Part shown: one piece after another, positions 18,302 through 27,957 of the stretch
How positions within the stretch are numbered: the stretch's first letter is position 1
How the letters are laid out: each line of letters begins with the position of its first letter
NCBI RefSeq assembly: GCF_001189535.1
Contig: NZ_CP012070.1
Location: 1,612,001 to 1,676,000 of the forward strand
Direction of reading: 5' to 3'
DNA length: 64,000 nt
Origin: Arsenicicoccus sp. oral taxon 190
Lineage (GTDB): Bacteria; Actinomycetota; Actinomycetes; Actinomycetales; Dermatophilaceae
The notes under the pieces: generated by a model
Databases searched by the model: none
Told to the model about the DNA's origin: nothing
The model's input: only the letters and a program-made list of their open reading frames with translations
Position numbers and translations under genes: made by a program

Positions 18302-19728
18302 CCTCTCTGATGACCCTCGCGGCGACGGCGCTCCCCGGCGCCGGGCGGCTCGCGACCGAGCTCGCGCCGGGGGACGCCTACCGCGCGGACTTCAGCGACA
18401 CCCCGTGGTGGCTGACCCTGATCAAGGCGCTCATCGTCTTCGTCTACCTGATGCTCAGCGTCGTGGTCGTGATCTGGTTCGAACGCCGCATCGTGGGCTT
18501 CCTGCAGCAGCGGCCCGGCCCCAACCGGTTCGGCCCGGGCGGCATCTTCCAGACCCTCGCCGACGGCTTCAAGCTGGTGTGGAAGGAGACCTTCACGCCG
18601 CGCAAGGCCGACCGGTTCATGTACAACCTGGCCCCGATCATCGCCGGGTCCACCTGCTTCATCGGCTTCGCCGTGATCCCCATGGCCGGCGAGGTGTCGA
18701 TGTTCGGCCACCGCACGCCGCTGCAGCTGACCGACGCCCCCGTCGCGGTGCTGCTCGTGATGGGCGCCGCCTCGATCGCCGCCTACGGCTTCGTGCTCGC
18801 CGGCTGGTCCTCCGGGTCGACCTACCCGCTGCTCGGCGGCCTGCGCTCCACGGCCCAGGTCATCTCCTACGAGATCGCGATGGGCCTGTCCCTGGTGGCG
18901 GTGTTCCTCTACGCGGGCTCGATGTCGACCTCGCAGATCGTGGCCAAGCAGGCCGGCCTGTGGTTCCTGATCCCCGCGATCTTCTCGTTCCTGGTCTACG
19001 TCATCTGCATGTTCGGCGAGACCAACCGGCTGCCCTTCGACCTCGCCGAGGGCGAGGGCGAGATCGTCGGTGGCTACCACACCGAGTACTCCGGCATGAA
19101 GTTCGGCATGTTCTTCCTCGGCGAGTACATCAACATGTTCACCGTCTCGGCGCTCGCCACCACGATGTTCCTCGGGGGCTGGCAGGTGCCGCCGCCGCTG
19201 ACGATGATCAACGACGGGATGCTCAACCACGGCTGGTGGGGGCTGCTCTGGTTCACCATCAAGCTCTGGATGTTCATGTTCGTCTTCGTCTGGGTCCGCG
19301 GCACCCTGCCGCGTACCCGCTACGACCACTTCATGGCCTTCGGCTGGAAGATGCTGATCCCCCTCACCCTCGTGTGGGTGCTCGCCGTCGCCTTCGTCCG
19401 CGCCGCGATGCTCGGTCACCTGGGTGAGGCCTCGGTGAGCTTCGCCGGCCGCTCCTTCTACGTCTCGCTGCTGATCATCATCGGGCTCTTCCTCATCGCG
19501 GCCCTCGTCGCCACGTGGCTCGTCGAGAGCCGCAACGAGGCCAAGCGGGAGGCCGCCCGGCCCGAGCACCCCGCCGAGGTGGACCCCTTCGCGGGTGGGC
19601 ACCCCGTCCCGCCGATGCCGGGCCAGAGCCTGCGCGAGCCGACATACGCCGCCCACCGCAGCGTCGGCGCGGCCCCCGCCATGAGCCAGACCTCATCGCC
19701 CGACCACGAGGAGGACCACCGTGGCTGA
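18298..19728 (+). CDS. nuoH: NADH-quinone oxidoreductase subunit H
   Basis: The 476-residue polytopic subunit links the quinone pocket to the membrane arm. Family motifs are WFERRIVGFLQQRPGPNRFGPG, LADGFKL and the acidic loop GETNRLPFDLAEGEGEIVGG. About eight transmembrane helices are followed by a 70-residue hydrophilic tail. GTG at 18298 overlaps the nuoG stop (GTGA). Confidence 0.95.
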   Translation: MTSLMTLAATALPGAGRLATELAPGDAYRADFSDTPWWLTLIKALIVFVYLMLSVVVVIWFERRIVGFLQQRPGPNRFGPGGIFQTLADGFKLVWKETFTPRKADRFMYNLAPIIAGSTCFIGFAVIPMAGEVSMFGHRTPLQLTDAPVAVLLVMGAASIAAYGFVLAGWSSGSTYPLLGGLRSTAQVISYEIAMGLSLVAVFLYAGSMSTSQIVAKQAGLWFLIPAIFSFLVYVICMFGETNRLPFDLAEGEGEIVGGYHTEYSGMKFGMFFLGEYINMFTVSALATTMFLGGWQVPPPLTMINDGMLNHGWWGLLWFTIKLWMFMFVFVWVRGTLPRTRYDHFMAFGWKMLIPLTLVWVLAVAFVRAAMLGHLGEASVSFAGRSFYVSLLIIIGLFLIAALVATWLVESRNEAKREAARPEHPAEVDPFAGGHPVPPMPGQSLREPTYAAHRSVGAAPAMSQTSSPDHEEDHRG

Positions 19729-20488
19729 CCCCCAGGAGCCGCACGGCAGCTCCCTCGACCCCTCGTCCTCGCGGCGGGGCGGCGAGGTGAGCCGTGAGCA
19801 CCGCGCGTCCGACGAGCCCACCAAGGCCTCGCCGCTGATCGAGGCGCTCGGCCCGCAGGCCGGGTTCGGCGTCTCGCTGCGCACCTTCTTCCGCAAGCGC
19901 TACACCGAGGAGTACCCCGAGGTGAAGCGCCCCACGGCGCCTCGCTTCCACGGTCGGCACCAGCTCAACCGTCACCCCGACGGGCTGGAGAAGTGCGTGG
20001 GCTGCGAGCTGTGCGCGTGGGCGTGCCCCGCGGACGCGATCCTCGTCGAGGGCGCGGACAACACCGAGGAGGCGCGTTTCTCCCCGGGCGAGCGCTACGG
20101 CCGCGTCTACCAGATCAACTACCTGCGGTGCATCTTCTGCGGCCTGTGCATCGAGGCGTGCCCGACGCGGGCGCTGACGATGACCAACTTCTACGAGCTG
20201 GCCGACCACACCCGCGGCGAGATGATCTTCGAGAAGCACCAGCTCCTCGCGCCCCTGCAGGAGGGGATGCTGGCGCCGCCGCACCCCATGGTCGAGGGCA
20301 TGGAGGAGCGCGACTACTTCCGCGGTCGCGTCGACCGGTCCACCGACGCCCAGCGACGGTGGGTCGACGATCGTGAGGCGGCGCCGGTCGACGGCACCGC
20401 CCCCACCGGGGACCCCGTCGAGGGCGTCGACACGGTCAGCTCCGGCCGGCAGGCCACTCGTGACTCGGTGAAGGGGGTCCGGCGATGA
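19721..20488 (+). CDS. nuoI: NADH-quinone oxidoreductase subunit I
   Basis: The 255-residue peripheral subunit carries clusters N6a and N6b in two ferredoxin motifs, CVGCELCAWACP and CIFCGLCIEACP. An N-terminal hydrophilic stretch and a longer C-terminal tail (about 60 residues) flank the core. GTG at 19721 is preceded by GAGGAGGA and overlaps nuoH by eight bases, a longer overlap than elsewhere in the operon. Confidence 0.95.
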   Translation: MADPQEPHGSSLDPSSSRRGGEVSREHRASDEPTKASPLIEALGPQAGFGVSLRTFFRKRYTEEYPEVKRPTAPRFHGRHQLNRHPDGLEKCVGCELCAWACPADAILVEGADNTEEARFSPGERYGRVYQINYLRCIFCGLCIEACPTRALTMTNFYELADHTRGEMIFEKHQLLAPLQEGMLAPPHPMVEGMEERDYFRGRVDRSTDAQRRWVDDREAAPVDGTAPTGDPVEGVDTVSSGRQATRDSVKGVRR

Positions 20489-21249
20489 GCGGCGGCGAGG
20501 GCGTGCTGTTCTGGGTCCTGGCGATCATCTGCTTCCTCGCGGCGCTCGGGCTGGTCTTCGCCCGGCGGGCCGTCTACGCCGCCATGTGCATGGCGGTCAT
20601 CATGATCAACCTCGGGGTGATCTACCTGGCCCAGGGCGCCGACTTCCTCGGCGTCGTGCAGGTGATCGTCTACACCGGCGCGGTCATGATGCTCTTCCTC
20701 TTCGTGCTGATGATGATCGGCGTCGACTCCTCCGACTCGACGGTCGAGACCCACAAGGGGGTCCGCGTCTGGGGCGTGCTGCTCGGTCTCGGGCTCGGTG
20801 CGCTGATGATCGCGGTGCTGGGCCAGTCCCAGCTGCCCCCGACCAAGGGGCTCGCGCAGGCCAACGCCGACGGCAACGTCCACGGCCTCGCCAACCTCAT
20901 CTTCGGGCCCTACGTGTGGACCTTCGAGCTCACCTCGGCGCTGCTCATCACCGCGGCGCTGGCGGCGATGGTGCTGGCGCACCGGGAGCGGCTCATCCCC
21001 AAGACCAGCCAGCGGGCCCACGCCGAGCGGCGCTTCCGGACGGGCCGGTTCCCGGCCGGTCTGCCGGCGCCCGGCGTCTACGCCCGGCACAACGCCGTCG
21101 ACACCCCCGCGCTGCTGCCCGACGGCACCCCCTCCGAGCTCTCGGTCAGCCGGGTGCTCGAGGCGCGGGACCAGGTGGCCCAGCCGGGGCAGTTCGAGGG
21201 CATCGAGCACGCCATCGAGCGCGAGATCGAGGAGGGGCGCACCCGATGA
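20485..21249 (+). CDS. nuoJ: NADH-quinone oxidoreductase subunit J
   Basis: The 254-residue membrane-arm subunit has five predicted helices. The conserved segment VQVIVYTGAVMMLFLFVLMM is helix 3, which contains the pi-bulge region thought to move during turnover. A basic hydrophilic tail of about 80 residues follows. Starts and stops overlap nuoI and nuoK as ATGA. Confidence 0.94.
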   Translation: MSGGEGVLFWVLAIICFLAALGLVFARRAVYAAMCMAVIMINLGVIYLAQGADFLGVVQVIVYTGAVMMLFLFVLMMIGVDSSDSTVETHKGVRVWGVLLGLGLGALMIAVLGQSQLPPTKGLAQANADGNVHGLANLIFGPYVWTFELTSALLITAALAAMVLAHRERLIPKTSQRAHAERRFRTGRFPAGLPAPGVYARHNAVDTPALLPDGTPSELSVSRVLEARDQVAQPGQFEGIEHAIEREIEEGRTR

Positions 21250-21545
21250 GCCTCATGAGCTACATCTACCTGGCGTCGGTGCTCTTCGCGATGGGGGCCA
21301 TCACCGTGCTGGTGCGCCGCAACGCGATCATCGTCTTCATGGGCGTCGAGCTGATGCTCAACGCGGCCAACCTCGCCTTCGTGACCTTCGCCCGGATGCA
21401 CGGGAGCCTGGAGGGTCAGGCCGTCGCGCTGTTCGTGATGGTCGTGGCGGCGGCGGAGGTCGTCGTGGGCCTCGCCATCATCATGTCCATCTTCCGCGCG
21501 CGCCGGTCGGCCTCGGTCGACGACGCCAACCTGCTGAAGCTGTAA
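21246..21545 (+). CDS. nuoK: NADH-quinone oxidoreductase subunit K
   Basis: This 99-residue three-helix subunit contains the two buried glutamates of the proton path, in FMGVELMLNAANL and in AAAEVVVGLAI. The length is exactly family-like. The start overlaps nuoJ; nuoL follows after 13 bases with its own ribosome site, the widest spacing inside the operon. Confidence 0.95.
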   Translation: MSLMSYIYLASVLFAMGAITVLVRRNAIIVFMGVELMLNAANLAFVTFARMHGSLEGQAVALFVMVVAAAEVVVGLAIIMSIFRARRSASVDDANLLKL

Positions 21546-21558
21546 AGGAGCGACTGGC

Positions 21559-23505
21559 GTGACTCTGCTCAGTTCATCGGCCCTCCTGGCCGCGGAGGGC
21601 GTCGCCCCCGCGGTGGAGGCGACCGATATGGCGTCCTGGGGGTGGCTGCTCGTCGCGCTGCCGCTCCTCGGTGCCGCGCTGCTCCTCCTCGGCGGGAGGG
21701 CGACCGACAAGTTCGGCCCGGCCCTCGCGACGCTGCTGTCCTGGGGTGCCTTCGTCGTCGGCCTGCTGATCTTCCTGCAGATGCTCGCCGCGGAGCCCGC
21801 CCGCCGCGCTATGACGCTGGACCTGTGGCACTGGGTCCCGGCGGGGGGCTTCGACCTGCGGGCCGGGATGCTCATCGACCCGCTGTCGATGTCCTTCGTG
21901 CTGCTCGTGACCTTCGTGGGCTCGCTCATCCACGTCTACTCCCTGGGCTACATGGAGCACGACCCGGACAAGCGCCGCTTCTTCGCCTACCTCAACCTCT
22001 TCGTCGCGGCGATGCTGACGCTGGTCCTCGGCAACTCCTACCTCGCGCTGTTCGTCGGCTGGGAGGGCGTCGGGCTGGCGTCATACCTGCTCATCGGGTT
22101 CTGGAACTGGAACCCGCCCTACGCCTCCGCCGCCAACAAGGCCTTCATCGCCAACCGCGTCGGTGACGTCGGCATGATCGTCGCGATGATGCTGATGTTC
22201 GCGACCTTCGGCACGGTCTCCTTCGCCGGGGTCAACGCCGGGGCCGCGCACGCCAGCACCGCCACCCTGACCCTGATGGGCCTGATGCTGCTGCTCGCCG
22301 CCTGCGGCAAGTCGGCGCAGTTCCCGCTGCAGTCCTGGCTGGGCGACGCGATGGCCGGCCCGACCCCGGTGTCGGCGCTGATCCACGCCGCGACCATGGT
22401 CACCGCCGGCGTCTACCTGATCGTGCGCTCGCACGCGATCTTCGACGCCGCCCCCAACGCCCGCCTCGTGGTCACCATCGTCGGCGCCATCACCCTGACG
22501 ATGGGGGCGATCATCGGCTGCGCCAAGGACGACATCAAGAAGGCCCTCGCGGCCTCCACGATGTCGCAGATCGGCTACATGATGCTGGCGGCCGGGCTCG
22601 GCCCGGTGGGCTACGCCTTCGCGATCTTCCACCTGCTCACCCACGGCTTCTTCAAGGCCGGGATGTTCCTCGGCGCAGGCTCGGTCATGCACGGCATGAA
22701 CGACCGTGTCGACATGCGCACCTTCGGCAACCTGTCCGGCAAGATGCCCACCACCTGGCTCACCTTCGGTGCCGGCTGGCTGGCCATCATCGGCTTCCCC
22801 TTCCTGTCCGGCTTCTGGTCCAAGGACAAGATCATCGAGGCCGCCTTCATCGGGGAGGGCTGGCGCCCCTGGGTCCTCGGCGGCATCACCATGCTCGTCG
22901 CGGGGCTGACCGCGTTCTACATGTCGCGGCTGTTCTTCCTCACCTTCCACGGCCGGCGCCGCTGGCTCGAGGGTGACCACCCGCACGAGTCCCCGGCCAC
23001 CATGACGATCCCCATGATCATCCTGGCCGTCGGCTCCGTGGCCCTGGGCTTCGCGCTCAACTTCCTGGGCTTCACCCACTGGCTCGAGCCGGTGGTCGGA
23101 GCCCACGGGGAGGAGCACTCCCCGGTGCTGCCGGTCCTCGCGATCACGCTGCTGACCCAGCTGCTCATGGTCATCGGCGTGGCGGTCGCGTGGATGAAGT
23201 ACTGGCGCGACGAGGTGTCGCCGGTCGCCGGGCGCGGCTCGCTGCTCACCCGCACGGCCCGCTCCGACTTCTTCCAGGACGACGTCAACGACGGCCTCTT
23301 CGTGCGCCCCGGCAACGGGCTGGTCCGCGGCCTCCAGACCGCCGACCGCGGGGCCGTCGACGGCGGCTTCCTCGGTCTCGGCGAGGTCGTCGAGGCCAGC
23401 TCCAACGCCGTCCGCAAGCTCCAGAACGGCTTCGTCCGCTCCTACGCCCTGACGATGCTCGCCGGCGTCGTCGTGATCCTCCTTGCTCTGTGGGTGGTGC
23501 AGTGA
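21559..23505 (+). CDS. nuoL: NADH-quinone oxidoreductase subunit L
   Basis: The 648-residue antiporter-like subunit lies at the far end of the membrane arm and carries the long lateral helix. Motifs include LIHVYSLGYMEHD, GWEGVGLASYLLIGFW (conserved Glu), GPTPVSALIHAATMVTAG, and the lysine-bearing AKDDIKKALAASTMSQIGYM. The GTG start has AAAGGAG nine bases upstream. The stop overlaps nuoM by one base. Confidence 0.95.
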   Translation: MTLLSSSALLAAEGVAPAVEATDMASWGWLLVALPLLGAALLLLGGRATDKFGPALATLLSWGAFVVGLLIFLQMLAAEPARRAMTLDLWHWVPAGGFDLRAGMLIDPLSMSFVLLVTFVGSLIHVYSLGYMEHDPDKRRFFAYLNLFVAAMLTLVLGNSYLALFVGWEGVGLASYLLIGFWNWNPPYASAANKAFIANRVGDVGMIVAMMLMFATFGTVSFAGVNAGAAHASTATLTLMGLMLLLAACGKSAQFPLQSWLGDAMAGPTPVSALIHAATMVTAGVYLIVRSHAIFDAAPNARLVVTIVGAITLTMGAIIGCAKDDIKKALAASTMSQIGYMMLAAGLGPVGYAFAIFHLLTHGFFKAGMFLGAGSVMHGMNDRVDMRTFGNLSGKMPTTWLTFGAGWLAIIGFPFLSGFWSKDKIIEAAFIGEGWRPWVLGGITMLVAGLTAFYMSRLFFLTFHGRRRWLEGDHPHESPATMTIPMIILAVGSVALGFALNFLGFTHWLEPVVGAHGEEHSPVLPVLAITLLTQLLMVIGVAVAWMKYWRDEVSPVAGRGSLLTRTARSDFFQDDVNDGLFVRPGNGLVRGLQTADRGAVDGGFLGLGEVVEASSNAVRKLQNGFVRSYALTMLAGVVVILLALWVVQ

Positions 23506-25043
23506 TGTCCAACGTCCCGTGGTTGACCGCGATGCTGGTGATCCCCCTCGTGGGATCCCTGCTCGTGGCCTGCCTCCCGTCCTCCCTCGCGAGCCGGGCC
23601 AAGCACGTCGCGCTGGGCTTCTCGCTCGTGACCCTGGTGGTCGGGATCGTGGCCGGGCTGCGCTTCGACACCAGCTCCGCGGCGATGCAGCTCGTCGAGC
23701 AGCACCAGTGGATCCCCTCCTTCGGGGTGTCCTACGCCCTCGGGGTCGACGGCATCGCGCTGACCCTGATCCTGATGTCGCTGGTGCTGGCCCCCGTCTG
23801 CATCCTCGCCGCCTGGCACGACGTGCCCGAGGGCGGCGCCCGGGAGAAGACCTACTTCGCGCTGCTGCTGTCCCTCGTGCCCTTCATGGTGGGCGTCTTC
23901 GCGGCGACCGACGTGTTCCTCTTCTACGTCTTCTTCGAGGCCATGCTGGTCCCGGTCTACTTCCTCGTGGCCGGCTACGGCGGCCGTCGCCGGCGCGCCG
24001 CGGCCCTGAAGTTCCTGCTGTTCTCGCTGGCCGGCGGACTGGTCATGCTGGTCGCGCTGATCGGGCTCTACGTCCACGGCCCCGGCGGGGCGGACGGCTT
24101 CCTCGTCACCAAGCTCGTGGGCCTGCAGATGACCCCGATGGCCGAGCGGCTGATGTTCCTCGGCTTCTTCATCGCCTTCGCCATCAAGGCCCCCATGTGG
24201 CCGGTGCACACCTGGCTGCCCGACACCGCCGAGGAGGCCACCCCGGCTACCTCGACGCTGCTCGTCGGCGTCCTGGACAAGATCGGCACCTTCGGGATGC
24301 TGCGCTTCTGCCTGCCGCTCTTCCCCGAGGCCTCCCGCTGGGCCGCTCCCGTGGTCATGGTGCTGGCGCTGGTGTCGGTGTTCTACGGCGCCTTCCTGGC
24401 CATCGGCAGCAAGAACATGCTGCGCCTGGTCTCCTACACCTCGATCAGCCACTTCGGCTTCATCGTGCTCGGCATCTTCGCCTTCACCGTCACCGGCGGC
24501 AACGGCGCAGCGCTCTACATGGTCAACCACGGGTTCTCCACGGCGGCGCTCTTCCTCATCGTGGGCATGCTGATCCGCCGTCGGGGCAGCGCGCAGATCC
24601 CCGCCTTCGGGGGCTGGCAGCGGGTCACGCCGGCCCTGGCCGGGTGCTTCCTGGTCGCAGGCCTGTCCGGCCTGGCCCTGCCGCCGCTGGCGTCCTTCGT
24701 GTCGGAGTACCTCGTGCTCATCGGCACCTTCCAGCGCCACCCCGTCATCGGCGCGATCGCCGCGCTGGGCGTCATCCTGGCCGCGCTCTACATCCTGCTG
24801 ATGTACCAGCGGGTCTTCACGGGCCCCCGCCCCGACATCGCGGGCCGGGTCCGGGACCTCACCGGCCGCGAGAAGCTCGTCGTGGCGCCCCTGATCGCGA
24901 GCTTCCTGGTCCTCGGCTTCTGGCCCCGCCCGGCGCTCGACGCGATCAACCCGGCCATCACCAAGACCCTGCAGACGGTCGGCGTCGCCGACCCCGCGCC
25001 GGCCGCCGGTGCGCAGGCCACCTCCGAGGGGAGTGCCAAGTGA
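23505..25043 (+). CDS. nuoM: NADH-quinone oxidoreductase subunit M
   Basis: The 512-residue antiporter-like subunit has about 14 helices. Visible: GVDGIALTLILMS, the essential Glu in YVFFEAMLVPVYFL, MWPVHTWLPDTAEEATPATS, and KNMLRLVSYTSISHFGF. ATG at 23505 shares one base with the nuoL stop; a GTG one codon upstream is possible. The stop overlaps nuoN (GTGA). Confidence 0.95.
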   Translation: MSNVPWLTAMLVIPLVGSLLVACLPSSLASRAKHVALGFSLVTLVVGIVAGLRFDTSSAAMQLVEQHQWIPSFGVSYALGVDGIALTLILMSLVLAPVCILAAWHDVPEGGAREKTYFALLLSLVPFMVGVFAATDVFLFYVFFEAMLVPVYFLVAGYGGRRRRAAALKFLLFSLAGGLVMLVALIGLYVHGPGGADGFLVTKLVGLQMTPMAERLMFLGFFIAFAIKAPMWPVHTWLPDTAEEATPATSTLLVGVLDKIGTFGMLRFCLPLFPEASRWAAPVVMVLALVSVFYGAFLAIGSKNMLRLVSYTSISHFGFIVLGIFAFTVTGGNGAALYMVNHGFSTAALFLIVGMLIRRRGSAQIPAFGGWQRVTPALAGCFLVAGLSGLALPPLASFVSEYLVLIGTFQRHPVIGAIAALGVILAALYILLMYQRVFTGPRPDIAGRVRDLTGREKLVVAPLIASFLVLGFWPRPALDAINPAITKTLQTVGVADPAPAAGAQATSEGSAK

Positions 25044-26665
25044 GTGCGTTGGTCAGCAGCCTGTCGGCTGTGACCGGAGTGTCCGGTGCCGTCGGCGACG
25101 TCACCGGTCGTATGCCGGCCGCCGACTTCCAGATGGCGTCGATCGACTACGCAGCCGTCTCCCCGGTGATCGTCGTCGTCGTGGCGGCCCTGGTCGGGGT
25201 GCTGGTCGAGGCGTTCGTCCCGCGGCGGGCCCGCTTCGTGACGCAGGTCGTCGTGGCGGTCGTCGGTCTCCTCGGCGCGCTCGCGGCGGTCGTGACCTGC
25301 GCCCGCGGCTCCTGGGTCTCCACCGCGGCCGGCGCGGTCGTGGTCGACGGCCCGACGCTGATGATCCAGGGCGCGCTGCTGGTGCTGTCGCTGATGAGCG
25401 TGCTCGCCATGGCCGAGCGTTTCGACTCGACGTTGCCCGACGCCTTCACCCAGTCGGGCTCGGCGGCGCCTGGTTCCCACGGCGAGTCGCTGGCGCTGCG
25501 CCTGGGCGCCACGACCACCGAGGTCTTCCCGCTGACGATGCTGTCCGTGACGGGCATGCTGCTCTTCCCGGCGGCCGGGGACCTGCTGGTGATGTTCGTG
25601 GCGCTGGAGGTGCTCTCGCTGCCGCTCTACGTCCTGGCGGGGCTGGCGCGTCGACGCCGGCTGCTGTCCCAGGAGGCGGCGCTGAAGTACTTCCTCCTCG
25701 GGGCGTTCGCCTCGGCGTTCTTCCTCTTCGGCGCGGCCCTGCTCTACGGCTTCGCCGGGTCGGTGCGCCTCGCCGACATCTCCCGGGCCGTCACGAGCGG
25801 CGTCGGGATGGACGGCATGCTGCTCATGGGGGCCTTCTTCGTGCTGGTCGGCCTGCTCTTCAAGATCGGCGCCGTGCCCTTCCACGCCTGGACCCCGGAC
25901 GTCTACCAGGGCGCCCCGACGCCGGTCACCGGCTTCATGGCCGCGTGCACCAAGATGGCGGCCTTCGGCGCGCTGCTGCGGCTGCTCTACGTCGGTCTGG
26001 CCGGGGACCGCTGGTCCCTCCAGCCCGCCCTGTGGGCCGTCGCGATCCTGACCATGGTCGTCGGCTCCATCCTCACCGTGACCCAGACCGACATGAAGCG
26101 GCTGCTGGCCTACTCCTCGATCGCCCACGCGGGGTTCATCCTCGTCGGCGTCCTGGCCTTCGACCGCAGCGGCGTCGTCGGCGTGGTCTTCTACCTGATC
26201 GCCTACGGCTTCACGACCATCGCCGCCTTCGCCATCATCTCGCTGGTGCGTCGCGGCGGGTCCGAGGCCACCGCGATCTCCCAGTGGGGCGGCCTGGCCC
26301 GGCGGCACCCGGTGACCGCCGCCGTCTTCAGCTTCCTGATGCTGGCCTTCGCCGGCATCCCGCTGACCTCCGGCTTCACCGCCAAGTTCGCGGCCTTCAT
26401 GCCCGCGGTCTCCCACGGCGGCGGCATGGGCACGACCCTCGCGGTGATCGGTGTCCTGTGCTCCCTGGTGACGGCCTACGCCTACCTGCGCGTGGTCGGT
26501 CTCATGTGGTTCGGCGAGCGCGACGGGGCCACCGCCGAGGTGGTGATGCCGTCCATCGCGACGACGGTGGCCGTGGCGCTCGGCGTCACCCTGACGCTGG
26601 TCCTCGGCGTCTTCCCGACCCCGCTGCTCGACCTGGCCGGGCGCGCCTCCACCTTCCTGCCATGA
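25040..26665 (+). CDS. nuoN: NADH-quinone oxidoreductase subunit N
   Basis: The 541-residue third antiporter-like subunit shows VALEVLSLPLYVLAG with the conserved Glu, KIGAVPFHAWTPDVYQGAPT, and MKRLLAYSSIAHAGF. The first 40 residues are an extra, weakly hydrophobic segment before the first helix. GTG at 25040 overlaps the nuoM stop. The complex I gene order is complete and standard. Confidence 0.95.
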   Translation: MSALVSSLSAVTGVSGAVGDVTGRMPAADFQMASIDYAAVSPVIVVVVAALVGVLVEAFVPRRARFVTQVVVAVVGLLGALAAVVTCARGSWVSTAAGAVVVDGPTLMIQGALLVLSLMSVLAMAERFDSTLPDAFTQSGSAAPGSHGESLALRLGATTTEVFPLTMLSVTGMLLFPAAGDLLVMFVALEVLSLPLYVLAGLARRRRLLSQEAALKYFLLGAFASAFFLFGAALLYGFAGSVRLADISRAVTSGVGMDGMLLMGAFFVLVGLLFKIGAVPFHAWTPDVYQGAPTPVTGFMAACTKMAAFGALLRLLYVGLAGDRWSLQPALWAVAILTMVVGSILTVTQTDMKRLLAYSSIAHAGFILVGVLAFDRSGVVGVVFYLIAYGFTTIAAFAIISLVRRGGSEATAISQWGGLARRHPVTAAVFSFLMLAFAGIPLTSGFTAKFAAFMPAVSHGGGMGTTLAVIGVLCSLVTAYAYLRVVGLMWFGERDGATAEVVMPSIATTVAVALGVTLTLVLGVFPTPLLDLAGRASTFLP

Positions 26666-27696
26666 CCGGGAGCCCTCGTCCCGTCGGGGTGCCCTCGGCG
26701 GTCGCCCCGACGGCTGCCCTGGCCGCCATACCGGGCGCCACCGACGAGCTGATGGCGCGGGTCGCCGCAGGTCTGGAGGCCGTGGAGGCGCGGATCCGCG
26801 TCGAGGTCGACCACGAGGACCCCTTCATCGCCGGCGCGAGCGCGCACCTGCTGTCGTCGGGCAAGAGGTTCCGCCCCATCCTGACGCTGCTGGCCGCGGA
26901 GCTCGGTGACGGCTTCGGTCCGGGCGTGGAGACGGCGGCGACCGCGGTGGAGCTGACGCACCTCGCGAGCCTCTACCACGACGACGTCATGGACGAGGCG
27001 GAGATGCGCCGGGCGGTCGTGTCCGCCAACGCCGCCTACGGCAACTCCACCGCGATCCTGGTGGGGGACCTGCTCTTCGGCACCGCCTCCCGGCTGCTCG
27101 CCGAGCTGGGGCCCGAGGCCGTGCGCATTCAGGCCGAGACCTTCGTGCGGCTGTGCTCCGGCCAGATCCGCGACGACCACCCGTGCCCGCCCGGCACGGA
27201 CCCCGTCGCCTACTACCTCGGGGTGCTCGCCGACAAGACCGGGGTGCTCATCGCGACCGCGGCGCGCTACGGCGGGATGTTCTCCGGCTGCGACGACGTC
27301 ACCTGCCAGATCCTCGAGTCGTACGGCGAGAAGCTGGGCATCGCCTTCCAGCTCGCCGACGACGTGCTCGACGTGACCTCCGACGAGTCCGGCAAGGAGC
27401 CGGGCACGGACCTGCGCGAGGGGGTCGACACGCTTCCCGTGCTCTACGTCAAGGCGTCCACCGACCCGGCCGACCGCCGGCTGCAGGAGCTGCTGGCCCG
27501 CGACCTGCGCGACGACGACGCGGCGCACGCCGAGGCGCTCGCCCTGCTGCGGGCCCACACCGCGGTGCAGCGGGCCCGGGACTACACCCGCCAGGTGGCC
27601 GAGGAGGCCCAGCAGGTGCTCGAGCCGCTCGGCGACGGGGACGCGGTGCAGGCGCTGCGCGCCCTGGCCGCCGGGGTCGTCGACCGCACCGTCTGA
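26662..27696 (+). CDS. Polyprenyl diphosphate synthase (menaquinone side chain)
   Basis: The 344-residue trans-prenyltransferase makes the long isoprenoid chain of menaquinone. Both Asp-rich motifs are intact: DDVMD in SLYHDDVMDEAEMRR and DDVLD in FQLADDVLDVTSDESG. The upstream GKRFRP motif is also present. Residues just before the first motif are small or aromatic, consistent with a long-chain product such as hepta- or octaprenyl, but length cannot be fixed from sequence. Its ATG overlaps the nuoN stop, so the gene is translated as the last member of the nuo operon. Confidence 0.9.
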   Translation: MTGSPRPVGVPSAVAPTAALAAIPGATDELMARVAAGLEAVEARIRVEVDHEDPFIAGASAHLLSSGKRFRPILTLLAAELGDGFGPGVETAATAVELTHLASLYHDDVMDEAEMRRAVVSANAAYGNSTAILVGDLLFGTASRLLAELGPEAVRIQAETFVRLCSGQIRDDHPCPPGTDPVAYYLGVLADKTGVLIATAARYGGMFSGCDDVTCQILESYGEKLGIAFQLADDVLDVTSDESGKEPGTDLREGVDTLPVLYVKASTDPADRRLQELLARDLRDDDAAHAEALALLRAHTAVQRARDYTRQVAEEAQQVLEPLGDGDAVQALRALAAGVVDRTV

Positions 27697-27722
27697 GCGG
27701 GACGCCTGCGTCCGGCGCCGAC

Positions 27723-27813
27723 GGTGCGCCCGACGCCCTTCGCTGAGGTTGCGCCGGCGCCCCTTCGCCGAGGGTGCGCCCGGGGCTCTTCGCCGAGGGT
27801 GCGCCGGCGCGCG
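27723..27813. repeat. Imperfect 24-25 bp tandem repeat, about 3.6 copies
   Basis: Units at 27723-27746, 27747-27771, 27772-27796 and a partial one at 27797-27813 share the pattern GGGTGCGCC, then GC-rich, then CTTCGCCGA. They lie in the 261-base gap after the polyprenyl synthase stop. The remaining gap (27814-27945) shows no gene I can support. Confidence 0.7.
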
Positions 27814-27945
27814 ACACTGACGCCCGACGGTGGCCGCCCGCGGTGCTGCCCGAGGGGTGCCCCCGGTCCTCCCGGCCGTGCAGGCCGGGCGCGAGAGCTG
27901 TCCACAACCCGGGCCGATCCTGGTTACCGGCCGGTCACGATGCCC

Positions 27946-27951
27946 TAGAGT
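27946..27951 (+). promoter_or_regulatory. -10 box TAGAGT, leaderless start
   Basis: TAGAGT ends six bases before the ATG at 27958. There is no ribosome site, so transcription probably starts at the ATG. Confidence 0.5.
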
Positions 27952-27957
27952 GCGGCC

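Noticed and set aside
27723..27813. CRISPR-like repeats
   Set aside because: Units are contiguous and imperfect with no spacers.
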